A DNA stretch of 64,000 bases from Rhodovarius crocodyli. Lineage in GTDB: Bacteria; Pseudomonadota; Alphaproteobacteria; Acetobacterales; Acetobacteraceae. The position numbers and the translations under genes are program-made. The DNA is taken from NCBI RefSeq assembly GCF_004005855.1, contig NZ_SACL01000006.1, positions 124,001 to 188,000 of the forward strand, given 5' to 3'. Shown here one piece after another: positions 50,046 to 58,532 of the stretch; the first letter of the stretch is position 1, and every line of letters begins with the position of its first letter. The notes under the pieces are model-generated. The model was not told the DNA's origin. It saw only the letters and a list, made by a program, of their open reading frames with translations, and made no database searches.

Positions 50046-51440
50046 ATGAACACCCTCGCCCCCCGCCCCGTGGATGCCGTGATCGCCGCCGCCGCCGAAT
50101 TCCTGGGCGAGCGCATCACCCGCAACGACGCGCTGCGCCAGCAGCACGCGCGCGGCGAGGACACCAGCACGCCGACCATGCCGGACGCCGTCGCCTTCGT
50201 GGAAACCACCGAGGAAGTCAGCCGCGTGCTGAAGCTGTGCCATGAGCACGGCGTGGCGGTGACGCCCTTCGGCGCGGGCACCAGCCTGGAAGGCCATGTG
50301 AACCCGGTGCGCGGCGGCATCTCGCTGGACCTGAGCAAGATGACCGCGATCCTGGACGTGTCGGGGCCAGACATGGATTGCCTGATCGAGCCCGGCGTGA
50401 CCCGCAACCAGCTGAATGACTACCTGCGCGCGGAGGGGCTGTTCTTCCCCGTCGACCCCGGCAGCCACTGCACCATCGGCGGCATGTGCGCCACGCGCGC
50501 CAGCGGCACCAACGCCGTGCGCTACGGCACCATCAAGGAAAACGTGCTGGCGCTGGAAGTGGTGCTGGCCGACGGCACCGTCATCAACACCGGCAGCCGC
50601 GCCCGCAAGGCCAGCAACGGCTATGACCTGACCCGCCTCATGATCGGCTCCGAGGGCACGCTCGGCGTCATCACCAAGATCCGCCTGCGCCTGCACGGCA
50701 TCCCCGAGGCCACCTCCGCCGCCGTCTGCCAGTTCCCGGACCTGGCGAGTGCCGTGAACAGCGTGATCGAGGTGCTGCAGATGGGCATCCCCGTCGCGCG
50801 GATCGAGCTGCTGGACGAGGTGCAGATGGCCGCCTGCATCGCCTTCTCGAAGCTGGAGGGCTATCAGCCCGTCCCCACCCTGTTCCTGGAATTCCACGGC
50901 AGCGAGGCGGGCGTCCAGGAACAGGCCGAGCTGGTCGAGGGCATCACCGCCGGCCACGGCGCCGCGGGCTTCGCCTGGGCCACGGACGCCGAGCAGCGCA
51001 ACAAGCTGTGGAAGGCCCGCCATGATGGCTATTGGGCCGCCATCGCCAGCAAGCCCGGCAGCCGCGGCATCGCGACTGATGTGTGCGTGCCGATCTCCCG
51101 CCTTGCGGAGGCGCTGCTGGGCGCGAAGGAGGACATCGTGGCCTCCGGCTTCTCCGCCCCCATCGTGGGCCATGTGGGCGACGGCAATTTCCACACCGTG
51201 ATCCTGCTGGAGGACGACAGCCAGGCCACGCTGGAAGCGGCGTGGGAGCTGGACCGCAAGATCGTGCACCGGGCCCTGGCCCTCGGCGGCACCTGCTCGG
51301 GCGAACATGGCGTGGGGCTGGGCAAGCGCGAGTTCCTGGAAAAGGAGCACGGCCCCGAGGCGCTGGCGGTGATGCGCTCCATCAAGGTGGCGCTGGACCC
51401 CAAGGGCATCCTGAACCCAGGCAAGATCTTCCGGAACTGA
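50046..51440 (+). CDS. FAD-binding oxidoreductase, D-lactate dehydrogenase/GlcD type
   Basis: A 464-residue VAO/PCMH flavoprotein. FAD motifs are PFGAGTSLEGHVNPVRGGIS and PGSHCTIGGMCATRASGTNA; the C-terminal metal/substrate motifs are GHVGDGNFHTV and SGEHGVGLGKREFL. It most resembles cytochrome- or quinone-linked D-lactate dehydrogenases and would oxidise D-lactate or another D-2-hydroxy acid. The stop overlaps the MFS start (TGATG), so the transporter probably carries the substrate or product. A different branch from the paralogue at 21489-22910. Confidence 0.88.
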   Translation: MNTLAPRPVDAVIAAAAEFLGERITRNDALRQQHARGEDTSTPTMPDAVAFVETTEEVSRVLKLCHEHGVAVTPFGAGTSLEGHVNPVRGGISLDLSKMTAILDVSGPDMDCLIEPGVTRNQLNDYLRAEGLFFPVDPGSHCTIGGMCATRASGTNAVRYGTIKENVLALEVVLADGTVINTGSRARKASNGYDLTRLMIGSEGTLGVITKIRLRLHGIPEATSAAVCQFPDLASAVNSVIEVLQMGIPVARIELLDEVQMAACIAFSKLEGYQPVPTLFLEFHGSEAGVQEQAELVEGITAGHGAAGFAWATDAEQRNKLWKARHDGYWAAIASKPGSRGIATDVCVPISRLAEALLGAKEDIVASGFSAPIVGHVGDGNFHTVILLEDDSQATLEAAWELDRKIVHRALALGGTCSGEHGVGLGKREFLEKEHGPEALAVMRSIKVALDPKGILNPGKIFRN

Positions 51441-52618
51441 TGCTTCCCGTATGGGCCCAGCTTGTCGCGCTGACGCTGGGCCATGTGTTCAGCAATGCGG
51501 TGCGGACCATCCCGGCGATCGCCGCCGATGTGATGTCGCTCGACCTCGGCATCGGCACGGATGGGCTGGCCGCGATCACCGGCGGCTATTCCCTGGCCTT
51601 TACCCTGGCCATGGTGCCGGTGGGCGTGGCGCTGGACCGGCACGGATCGCGCATGGTCATGCTATGGCTGCTGGGCATCTGCGCGGCGGGGCTGCTGCTG
51701 GCCTTCACCGCGCGGAACGGCGCCATGATGCTGCTGGCCCAGGCCGTTCTGGGTGTCGGCTGCTCCGGCATGATGATGGCGCCCATCACCTTCGCCGCGC
51801 GCAATGTGCCGCCCGTCAGCTTCGGCATGTGGTCGGGCGTGGTCCAGGCCACGGGCAATTCGGGCATGCTGATCTCGGCCAGCCCCATCGCCTGGCTGGT
51901 GGAACAGGCGGGCTGGCGGGCGGGCTATGCCTCCACCGGGTTGATCCTGGCGGTCGCCATCCTGGCCGTGGCGCTGCTAGTGCGTGAGGACCGGCCGGCC
52001 GCCTCCGGGCGCTCGCTGATGCAGGATGCGCGCACGGTGCTGGGCTTCGCCGCCGCCCCCCGGCTGCTGCCGCTGATGTCGCTGGCCTCGGTCAGCCTGG
52101 GGGCGATGCTGTGCCTGCGCGGGCTGTGGGGCGGGCCCTGGCTGATGGAGGTGAAAGGCCTGACCCGGCTTGAAACCGGCAACATGCTGCTGGCCGCCGC
52201 CACGGCGATGGTCATCGGCCCCTTCATCGCCGGGATGGTCGACCGCGCGCTGGGCCGGCCGAGGCTGGAACTGGTGGTGGCCCATATCGTGGCCATCGGC
52301 AGCCTGCTGGGGCTGCTGGCGCTGTCGGGCACGGCCTCACCCTGCTGGGATGCGGTGATGCTGGTCGGCTTCGGGCTCGCGCTGACCTATCACATCCTGC
52401 TGTTCGCGCTGGTGCGGGCGCGCGTGACGCCGGATGTGGCGGGGCGCGCGCTGTCGGCCATGAACCTCTATTTCTTCGGCGGCACGGCGGCCATGCAGGC
52501 GCTGTCGGGGCTGGCGGCGGCCTGGGGCGGCATCGCGGGCGCGCTGTGGTGCATCGTGGTGCTGCTGGCGCTGGGCACGGCGGTGTTCGCCTGGGGTGAG
52601 GCGCGGCAGCGCAGCTGA
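51440..52618 (+). CDS. MFS transporter
   Basis: A 392-residue major facilitator with about twelve predicted membrane segments. The motif-A-like loop between segments 2 and 3 is GVALDRHGSRMVML. It resembles the nitrate/nitrite- or CynX-like group of small MFS proteins. Coupling to the D-lactate-type dehydrogenase by a one-base overlap suggests import of a hydroxy acid or export of its oxo acid. ATG at 51440 is the only start that keeps the first segment. Confidence 0.85.
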   Translation: MLPVWAQLVALTLGHVFSNAVRTIPAIAADVMSLDLGIGTDGLAAITGGYSLAFTLAMVPVGVALDRHGSRMVMLWLLGICAAGLLLAFTARNGAMMLLAQAVLGVGCSGMMMAPITFAARNVPPVSFGMWSGVVQATGNSGMLISASPIAWLVEQAGWRAGYASTGLILAVAILAVALLVREDRPAASGRSLMQDARTVLGFAAAPRLLPLMSLASVSLGAMLCLRGLWGGPWLMEVKGLTRLETGNMLLAAATAMVIGPFIAGMVDRALGRPRLELVVAHIVAIGSLLGLLALSGTASPCWDAVMLVGFGLALTYHILLFALVRARVTPDVAGRALSAMNLYFFGGTAAMQALSGLAAAWGGIAGALWCIVVLLALGTAVFAWGEARQRS

Positions 52619-52672
52619 TCTATTCATCCGGATGTCACGCCCGGCAGTGAGGGCCCATGCGAAGCTGCGCCC

Positions 52673-53302
52673 ATGCAGCACCCCGACACCGCCGGCAAGA
52701 CGCTCGGCCTGGAACCCTTCATCCACCCCACCGCCCGCGTGCGCGACAGCACGCTCGGCCGCTATACCGAGGTCGGCGAGCGCACCAAAGTCGCCGAGAC
52801 CACGATGGGCGACTACTCCTATGTCGTGAACGACAGCGACATCATGGGCGCCACCATCGGCAAGTTCTGCTCGATCGCGGCCCATGTGCGGATCAACCCG
52901 GGCAACCACCCGCTGGACCGCGTGGCGCTGAGCCATTTCACCTATCGCGCCTCGGCCTATGGGCTGGGCCATGACGACGACGCGGTGTTCGAATGGCGCC
53001 GCGCGGCCCATGTCACGCTGGGCCATGACGTGTGGGTGGGCCACGGCGCCATCATCCTGCCCGGCCGGCGCATCGGCACCGGGGCCGCGATCGGCGCCGG
53101 TGCGGTGGTGACGAAGGACGTGCCGGACTTCGCCATTGTGGTGGGCAACCCGGGGCGGGTGCTGCGCTATCGCTTCACGCCGGAAATCCAGGCCGCGCTG
53201 CACCGCATCGCCTGGTGGGACTGGCCGCATGAGAAGCTGGCCGAGGCGATGGAGGATTTCCGGCAGCTGGGCGCCGAGGCGTTCTGCGCGATGCATGGGT
53301 GA
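52673..53302 (+). CDS. Hexapeptide acetyltransferase, phosphonate-metabolism type
   Basis: A 209-residue left-handed beta-helix acyltransferase. Hexapeptide repeats run from about residue 16 to 60 and 110 to 155, and the signature GDYSYVVNDSDI, IGKFCSIAAHVRINPGNHP, HFTYRASAYG and HDVWVGHGAIILPGR matches the acetyltransferase found in phn (C-P lyase) clusters. The end, AWWDWPHEKLAEAMEDFR, is also typical. No phn genes are in the window, so it is an orphan or part of a split regulon; its usual substrate is unknown. Start has no clear ribosome site. Repeat B copy 3 follows. Confidence 0.82.
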   Translation: MQHPDTAGKTLGLEPFIHPTARVRDSTLGRYTEVGERTKVAETTMGDYSYVVNDSDIMGATIGKFCSIAAHVRINPGNHPLDRVALSHFTYRASAYGLGHDDDAVFEWRRAAHVTLGHDVWVGHGAIILPGRRIGTGAAIGAGAVVTKDVPDFAIVVGNPGRVLRYRFTPEIQAALHRIAWWDWPHEKLAEAMEDFRQLGAEAFCAMHG

Positions 53303-53355
53303 GGAGGGCTGGGGCTTTGCCCCAGGCCCCATTGAGGGGCTCTGCACCTCAAGCG

Positions 53356-53502
53356 CCCCGCCAGGACCGTAGCGGCCCTGGACCCCGGGGAGTTGGTACG
53401 ACACCCTGATATCTTTGATTTTAATAATAAAAATGGCGCCCCGCTTCCCCAGCGAAGGCGCCAACTGATATCAGGTCCAGGAGATATTATCTCCTGGCGG
53501 GG
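53356..53502. repeat. Intergenic repeat family B, copy 3 (inverted orientation)
   Basis: A 147-bp copy between the convergent acetyltransferase and pyrE genes, in the opposite orientation to the other three: the CCAGG-N11-CCTGG stem comes first and the GGAGATATTATCTCC palindrome last. The ends CCCCGCCAGGA and TCCTGGCGGGG are intact, and the centre carries TGGCGCC/GGCGCCA arms and an AT-rich segment. CTGGGGC/GCCCCAG lies before it (around 53311) and TTGAGGGGC/GCCCCTCAA after it (around 53507-53525). Confidence 0.82.
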
Positions 53503-53547
53503 AGTTTGAGGGGCAGCGCCCCTCAACGGGGGCCAAGCCCCCGCCTC

Positions 53548-54273
53548 TCACCCCTTCGCCAGCTTATACGCCCGCGCCTCTTCCAGGCTCTTCACGCCAC
53601 CGCGCACCGCACTCCAGGCCACCGGGTTTTCCAGGAACTTGCGCACTTCCTTCAGCGCGCTTTCCTCGAAATACGGGCGTTCCTTGCAGACTTCCAGCAC
53701 GTCCCACCAGGTGCACAGCGCGTGCAGGCGCAGGCCCATTTCGTCCAGCTGTTCGAAGCTGCCCGGGAACACGCCGTAGAAGAACACCACGAAGGTGTGT
53801 TCGCAGATGGCGCCGGCCTCACGCAGGGCGTTGGCGAAGGCGATCTTGCTGCCGCCGTCGGTGGTCAGGTCCTCGACCAGCAGGGTGCGCTTGCCGACCG
53901 GCACTTCGCCCTCGATCTGGGCGTTGCGGCCGAAGCCCTTGGGCTTCTTCCGCACATAGGTCATGGGCGCCATCATGCGGTCGGCCATCCAGGCCGCGAA
54001 GGGGATGCCGGCCGTCTCGCCGCCCGCCACGGCCTCGATGCTCTCGAAACCCACATGGCGGTGGATCTTCTCGGCGCCCAGGTCGCAGATGCGGGCGCGG
54101 GCGCGCGGGAAGGAAATGATCTTGCGCACGTCGATGTAGACGGGGCTCTTCCAGCCGGCCGTGAAGGTGTAGGGTTCCTCCGGCCGGAAGTTGATGGCCT
54201 TGATTTCCAGCAGGATGCGGGCCGTGGTCAGCGCCGCGTCGCGGTCCCAGTCGGAAGCGTGGTGCGTGGTCAT
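53548..54273 (-). CDS. pyrE: Orotate phosphoribosyltransferase
   Basis: A 241-residue orotate phosphoribosyltransferase, which makes orotidine 5'-phosphate from orotate and PRPP in pyrimidine synthesis. The PRPP loop is [13 protein letters not shown], a variant of the common VEDVxTTGGS, and the catalytic lysine loop is [17 protein letters not shown]. The enzyme belongs to the longer alphaproteobacterial type. It is leftward with its own promoter region, divergent from the ELM1-like gene; repeat B copy 3 lies after the stop. Confidence 0.94.
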   Translation of the reverse strand: MTTHHASDWDRDAALTTARILLEIKAINFRPEEPYTFTAGWKSPVYIDVRKIISFPRARARICDLGAEKIHRHVGFESIEAVAGGETAGIPFAAWMADRMMAPMTYVRKKPKGFGRNAQIEGEVPVGKRTLLVEDLTTDGGSKIAFANALREAGAICEHTFVVFFYGVFPGSFEQLDEMGLRLHALCTWWDVLEVCKERPYFEESALKEVRKFLENPVAWSAVRGGVKSLEEARAYKLAKG

Positions 54274-54358
54274 GGGGATCTCCGTCTGGTTTTCTCCGTC
54301 TGGCGCGGTCTAACGCGGGCGGGGCGCGCCGTCCATGCGGGGATGTTACAGGGGGCAT

Positions 54359-55273
54359 ATGCCGGAAACGAAGGTCTGGGTGCTGCAGGACCCGCGGGCG
54401 GGCACGGCGGCGCAGGCGCTGGGCATTGCCGAGGCGCTGGCAGAGCCGTTCCGCGCCATCCCCCTGGGCTGGAGCGGCCTGGCCGCCCTGCCCCTGCCCT
54501 GGCCCAGCCTGTGGGGGCTGGATGCGGCCACGCGTGCGCAGTTCGCGCCCCCCTGGCCGCGCCTCGTCATCTCCGCGGGGCGGCGCGCGGCGCCGGCGGC
54601 CCGCTGGCTGCGGGCGCGGGGCGCGCGCACGGTGCACTGCATGCGGCCGGGCCCGGGGGCCGCCGATTTCGACCTTCTGGTGCTGCCCCGGCACGACGAT
54701 CCGGCCCCGGCCGGCAATCTCCTGCCCATATTGGGTGCCACGCATCGCCTGACGGCCGGGAAGCTGGCCGAGGCGCGTGGCGCCTTCCCCGCCCTCGGCG
54801 CCCTGCCCGGCCCGCGCATCGCGCTGCTGCTGGGCGCCCTGCCGGCCGAGGCAGCGACCCGCATCGGGCAGCAGGCCCGGGCGCTCGGCGGTTCGGTACT
54901 CGCCACCACCTCCCGCCGGACCTCGCCGGAGGCAGCTTCTGCCCTGGCCGCGGCCCTGGAGGGCCACCCGCACAGCCTGTTCCGCTGGGGCGACGCCGGG
55001 CCCAACCCGTTCCTCGGCCTGCTGGCCCATGCCGATGCCATCATCGTCAGCGCCGACAGCATCTCCATGGCCAGTGAGGCGTTGGTGACGGGGGCGGCCG
55101 TCTTCCTGGCCGACCCGGGTGGGCTCGGCCCCCGCCATCGCGCCTTCGCCGACAGCCTGGTCACCGCCGGAGAGGCGCGCTGGCTGGGCCCGGAGGCGGC
55201 GCTTTTCACCCGGGCCGGGCGTAACGAAACCACCCGTGTCGCCGAAGCCATCCGGGAAAGGGGCCTGGTGTGA
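54359..55273 (+). CDS. ELM1 (mitochondrial fission) family protein, DUF1022
   Basis: A 304-residue protein of the ELM1/DUF1022 family, a GT-B glycosyltransferase-like fold. Typical segments are VWVLQDPRAGTAAQALGIAE, LVISAGRRAAPAARWL, the nucleotide-sugar-binding-like region DAIIVSADSISMASEALVTG and the RHRAFADSL tail. The plant homologue ELM1 recruits dynamin for mitochondrial fission; the bacterial role is not established. ATG at 54359 fits the family start. It overlaps the MsrQ-like gene by 4 bp (GTGA) and is divergent from pyrE. Confidence 0.84.
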   Translation: MPETKVWVLQDPRAGTAAQALGIAEALAEPFRAIPLGWSGLAALPLPWPSLWGLDAATRAQFAPPWPRLVISAGRRAAPAARWLRARGARTVHCMRPGPGAADFDLLVLPRHDDPAPAGNLLPILGATHRLTAGKLAEARGAFPALGALPGPRIALLLGALPAEAATRIGQQARALGGSVLATTSRRTSPEAASALAAALEGHPHSLFRWGDAGPNPFLGLLAHADAIIVSADSISMASEALVTGAAVFLADPGGLGPRHRAFADSLVTAGEARWLGPEAALFTRAGRNETTRVAEAIRERGLV

Positions 55274-56124
55274 CTCAACTCTGGCAGGATCGGGCGGGGC
55301 GTAACTCCGCCCTGCGCATCGCGGCGCTGTTCGGCATGCTGGCGCCGCTGGCCTGGCTGACGGCCCAGCCCTGGCTCGCCTCCGACCCGCTGGACGAGGT
55401 GATCTCCATCTCGGGCACCGTCACGCTGCGGCTGCTGGTCATCACCCTGGCCGTGACGCCCTTCGGCCGGATCTCCGGGCGCGGGCGGGTGTTTGATGTG
55501 CGGCGCATGCTGGGTGTGGGATCCGCGCTGTGGGGCGGGCTGCACCTGTCCTTCTACTGCGCGGACCAGGCCTGGGACGTGCCGACCATCCTGGATGAGA
55601 TCTGGCGGCGCTTCTACCTGACGATCGGCATCGTGGCCCTGCTGGGCATGACGGTGCTGGCCGTGACCTCCACCGATGGTTGGGTGAAGCGGCTGAAGCG
55701 CGGCTGGTACCGGCTGCACTGGCTGATGTACCCCATCGTGCCGCTCGGCCTGTGGCATGCGGCGCTGCAGGGCAAGGCGACACCGGATGAGGCCATCCTG
55801 CTGACCGGCATCACGCTGTTCCTGTTCATCTGGCGCCTGCTGCCGGACGCACCCCGCCGGCGCCTGGTGTTCATGCTGCCGCTGGCGCTGCTGATGTGGC
55901 CGATCTCGACCGGCATCGAATACCTGTGGTTCGCCAACGCCACCCGCCTGCCGGCCGCCCGCATCTTCGCCGCCAACTGGGACTGGATGCTGGCGCCCCG
56001 CCCTGCCCTGCAGGTCGCGCTGGTGCTGATCGCGGGACTTGCGGTGGCGGGCCTTGCCAGGGGGGGCCTTGCCAGGGCGGGCCTTGCCAGGGCGGGCCTT
56101 GTGCGCGGGCGTCGCGGGCGGTAA
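55270..56124 (+). CDS. msrQ: Ferric reductase-like membrane protein, MsrQ-like
   Basis: A 284-residue membrane protein of the YedZ/MsrQ type with about seven hydrophobic segments and haem-ligand histidines in GLHLSFY, YRLHWLMYP and LWHAAL. MsrQ is the haem b partner that passes electrons to the periplasmic methionine sulfoxide reductase MsrP; no msrP is in the window. Start is GTG at 55270, coupled to the ELM1-like gene. The last 25 residues are encoded by a 15-bp tandem repeat giving a GLARA pattern after the final membrane segment, absent from usual MsrQ proteins. Confidence 0.8.
   Translation: MTQLWQDRAGRNSALRIAALFGMLAPLAWLTAQPWLASDPLDEVISISGTVTLRLLVITLAVTPFGRISGRGRVFDVRRMLGVGSALWGGLHLSFYCADQAWDVPTILDEIWRRFYLTIGIVALLGMTVLAVTSTDGWVKRLKRGWYRLHWLMYPIVPLGLWHAALQGKATPDEAILLTGITLFLFIWRLLPDAPRRRLVFMLPLALLMWPISTGIEYLWFANATRLPAARIFAANWDWMLAPRPALQVALVLIAGLAVAGLARGGLARAGLARAGLVRGRRGR
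56046..56100 (+). repeat. 15-bp tandem repeat in the msrQ 3' end
   Basis: About 3.7 copies of GGCGGGCCTTGCCAG (56046-56060, 56061-56075 with one change, 56076-56090, 56091-56100). The unit length is a multiple of three, so copy-number change adds or removes five residues (GLARA-type) without a frameshift. The repeat lies just after the last membrane segment. Confidence 0.8.
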
Positions 56125-56157
56125 CCCAAATCCCACGCCTTTTGGGAAGGACCGTCC

Positions 56158-57234
56158 ATGGCCGCCGCACGCAAGCACCGCATCGCCGTCATCCCTGGGG
56201 ATGGCATCGGCAAGGAAACCACCCCCGAAGGCATCCGCGTGCTGGAGGCCGCCGGCCGCCGCTTCGGCTTCGAGCTGCAGCTGACCGAGTATGACTGGTC
56301 CTGCGACGTCTATGCCAAGACCGGCAAGATGATGCCCGATGACGGGCTGGACCAGCTGAAGGACAGCGACAGCATCTTCCTGGGCGCCGTGGGCTGGCCC
56401 GGCGTGCCCGACCACGTTTCGCTGTGGGGCCTGCTGATCCCGATCCGCCGCGGCTTCGACCAGTATGCCAATGTGCGCCCCTGCAAGCTGATGCCCGGCG
56501 CGCGCACCCCGCTGGCCAACCGCACCCCGGCCGAGATCGATTTCTACGTGGTCCGCGAGAACACCGAGGGTGAGTACAGCTCGGTCGGCGGGCGCATGTT
56601 CCCGGGCACGGACCGCGAATTCGTCTCCCAGCAGTCGATCCTGACGCGCACGGGCACCGACCGCATCATGAAGTATGCCTTCGAGCTGGCGATGACCCGC
56701 CCGCGCAAGAAGGTGACCAGCGCGACCAAGTCCAACGGCATCACCTTCACCATGCCCTATTGGGATGAGCGCTTCGAGGAGATGGCGAAGCAGTATCCGG
56801 GCGTGACGACGGACGTGTTCCACATCGACATCCTGTGCGCCCATTTCGTGCAGCACCCCGACTGGTTCGACGTGGTGGTCGGCTCCAACCTGTTCGGCGA
56901 TATCCTGTCCGACCTCGGCCCCGCCGTCGCGGGCTCCATCGGCATCGCGCCCAGCGCGAACATCAACCCCGAGAAGATCTTCCCCTCGATGTTCGAGCCG
57001 GTGCACGGCTCGGCCCCCGACATCGCGGGCAAGTGGGTGTGCAACCCGATCGGCCAGATCTGGTCGGGCGCCATGATGCTGGAGCATCTGGGCGAGAAGG
57101 AAGCCGCAGACGCCATCGTGAAGACCATCGAGGTGATGCTGGCCGAAGGCGGCCCGCGCACGCGCGACATGGGCGGCAATGCCGGCACGGTGGATGTGGG
57201 CAAGGCGCTGGCCGAGGCCGTGGCCAAGTTCTGA
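56158..57234 (+). CDS. ttuC: Tartrate/D-malate dehydrogenase (isopropylmalate dehydrogenase family)
   Basis: A 358-residue NAD-dependent beta-decarboxylating dehydrogenase. It starts with RIAVIPGDGIGKE and matches the tartrate/D-malate branch (TtuC, DmlA) in VPDHVSLWGLLIPIRRGFDQ, RENTEGEYSSVGGRMF, TSATKSNGI and SNLFGDILSDLGP, ending FEPVHGSAPDIAG. These enzymes convert D-malate to pyruvate and also oxidise tartrate, with Mg or Mn. LeuB is less likely because of the DHVSLWG substrate loop. Alone on the strand; repeat B copy 4 follows and a Bug receptor faces it, which fits dicarboxylate use. Confidence 0.9.
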   Translation: MAAARKHRIAVIPGDGIGKETTPEGIRVLEAAGRRFGFELQLTEYDWSCDVYAKTGKMMPDDGLDQLKDSDSIFLGAVGWPGVPDHVSLWGLLIPIRRGFDQYANVRPCKLMPGARTPLANRTPAEIDFYVVRENTEGEYSSVGGRMFPGTDREFVSQQSILTRTGTDRIMKYAFELAMTRPRKKVTSATKSNGITFTMPYWDERFEEMAKQYPGVTTDVFHIDILCAHFVQHPDWFDVVVGSNLFGDILSDLGPAVAGSIGIAPSANINPEKIFPSMFEPVHGSAPDIAGKWVCNPIGQIWSGAMMLEHLGEKEAADAIVKTIEVMLAEGGPRTRDMGGNAGTVDVGKALAEAVAKF

Positions 57235-57288
57235 GAAGGCGGGGGCTTTCGCCCCCGAACCCCCACCGAGGGGCTCTGCCCCTCGGCT

Positions 57289-57443
57289 CCCCGCCAGGAG
57301 ATGATATCTCCTGGTCCTGATATCAGCTGGCGCCTTCGCTGGGTAAGCGGGGCGCCAAATTCATTATAATTTTCAATAAGAAACAGCTTGGCAGGATCAG
57401 CGCCAAGTGCCCGGGGTCCAGGGCCGCTACGGTCCTGGCGGGG
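57289..57443. repeat. Intergenic repeat family B, copy 4
   Basis: A 155-bp copy between the convergent tartrate dehydrogenase and Bug genes, same orientation as copies 1 and 2. Ends CCCCGCCAGGA/TCCTGGCGGGG, left palindrome with one change (GGAGATGATATCTCC), internal TGGCGCC/GGCGCCA arms and an AT-rich centre. It is closest to copy 3 in the internal stem. Flanking hairpins are GGGGGC/GCCCCC near 57241, CCGAGGGGC/GCCCCTCGG near 57267-57285 and GGGGC/GCCCC on the right to about 57490. Confidence 0.82.
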
Positions 57444-57493
57444 GTGCCGGGGGCAGAGCCCCCTGGTGGGGTCCTGGGGCAGAGCCCCTGGCC

Positions 57494-58468
57494 TTACTCC
57501 GCCCTGATATTCCCCGCCCTTACCACGCGCTTCCAGCGTTCGATCTCCGCCATCTGGAAGCTCGCGAATTCCTCGGGGCTGCTGGCGACCACGTCGAAGC
57601 CCAGCTCCGTCAGGCGCGGCTCCACCGCCGGGCTGCGCAGGGCGCCCACCGCGGCCTCATGCACCCGGCCCAGCAGCGCCGGCGCCATGCCGGGCGGCCC
57701 GCCGAAGCCCTGCCAGGAATAGACGACGAAATCGTTCAGTCCCGCCTCACGCGCGGTCGGCACATCGGGCAGGTTCGCGGCGCGGCGGTCGCCCGTGATC
57801 AGGATGGGGCGCAGCCGCCCCTCGCGCAGATGCGGGATCACGGCGCCCAGGTTCTGGAAGGACAGCTGCGTGTCGCCCGCGATGATGCTCGTCATGGCCG
57901 GGCCGCCGCCGGTGTAGGGCACATGGGCCATCTCGGTGCCGGTCGCGATCTTGAACATCTCGCCGGTCAGATGGTCCGAGGAGCCGACGCCGCTGGAGGG
58001 ATAGGCAGCGGTGGAACCGTTGCGCTTCAGCCAGTCGACCAGCCCGGCCAGGTCGGTCACGGGCACCTTCTGCGGGTTCACCACCAGCACATTGGGCGTG
58101 CGCACGGTCTGGGTGATGCGCGTCAGCTGGTTGACGGGGTCGTAGCCCAGGTTGGGGCGCAGGGCGACGTTGATGGCCCAGGTGCTGATGGGGGCATGCA
58201 TCAGCGTGTGGCCGTCGGGGGCGGAGCGGATCACCTGGCGCGCGCCCAGCTCACCGGTCGCGCCCGGGCGGTTCTCCACCACGAAGGACCGGCCCATGGC
58301 CTGCTGCATCTGCTGGGCCATGGCCCGGCCGATGATGTCGGAGGAACTGCCGGCGGCGAAGGGCACGATGATGGTGGTGGGCGCACTCGGCCAGGCTTGC
58401 TGCGCGCGCACGGCGGGTGCCGCGAGGGTGGCCGCGCCCGCGGCCGACAGCAGGGTCCTGCGTTTCAT
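57494..58468 (-). CDS. Bug/TctC-family periplasmic solute receptor
   Basis: A 324-residue TTT-type receptor with a signal peptide (KRRTLLSAAG start, cleavage near VRA at about residue 22) and the motifs WPSAPTTIIVPFAAGSSSD, FVVENRPGATGELGA and VPYTGGGPAMTSIIAGDTQ. ATG at 58468 follows GGAGGAAA. It is the second gene behind a D-2-hydroxyacid dehydrogenase (64 bp gap), suggesting a hydroxy- or dicarboxylate ligand. It is the fourth such receptor in the window, again without membrane partners. Confidence 0.9.
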   Translation of the reverse strand: MKRRTLLSAAGAATLAAPAVRAQQAWPSAPTTIIVPFAAGSSSDIIGRAMAQQMQQAMGRSFVVENRPGATGELGARQVIRSAPDGHTLMHAPISTWAINVALRPNLGYDPVNQLTRITQTVRTPNVLVVNPQKVPVTDLAGLVDWLKRNGSTAAYPSSGVGSSDHLTGEMFKIATGTEMAHVPYTGGGPAMTSIIAGDTQLSFQNLGAVIPHLREGRLRPILITGDRRAANLPDVPTAREAGLNDFVVYSWQGFGGPPGMAPALLGRVHEAAVGALRSPAVEPRLTELGFDVVASSPEEFASFQMAEIERWKRVVRAGNIRAE

Positions 58469-58532
58469 TCCACGTTTCCTCCTTGATGCCCGCGCGGCCT
58501 TCATGCCGGGCCGCGTCGGGCGTGGGTGAAGC

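Noticed and set aside
54346-57087. A 913-codon leftward frame opposite ELM1-like, msrQ and ttuC genes
   Set aside because: It crosses three well-supported genes in antisense and reads as Arg/Gln/His/Gly-rich noise.
56158-57234. Leucine biosynthesis leuB
   Set aside because: The substrate loop and neighbouring motifs match the tartrate/D-malate branch, and no leu genes are nearby.
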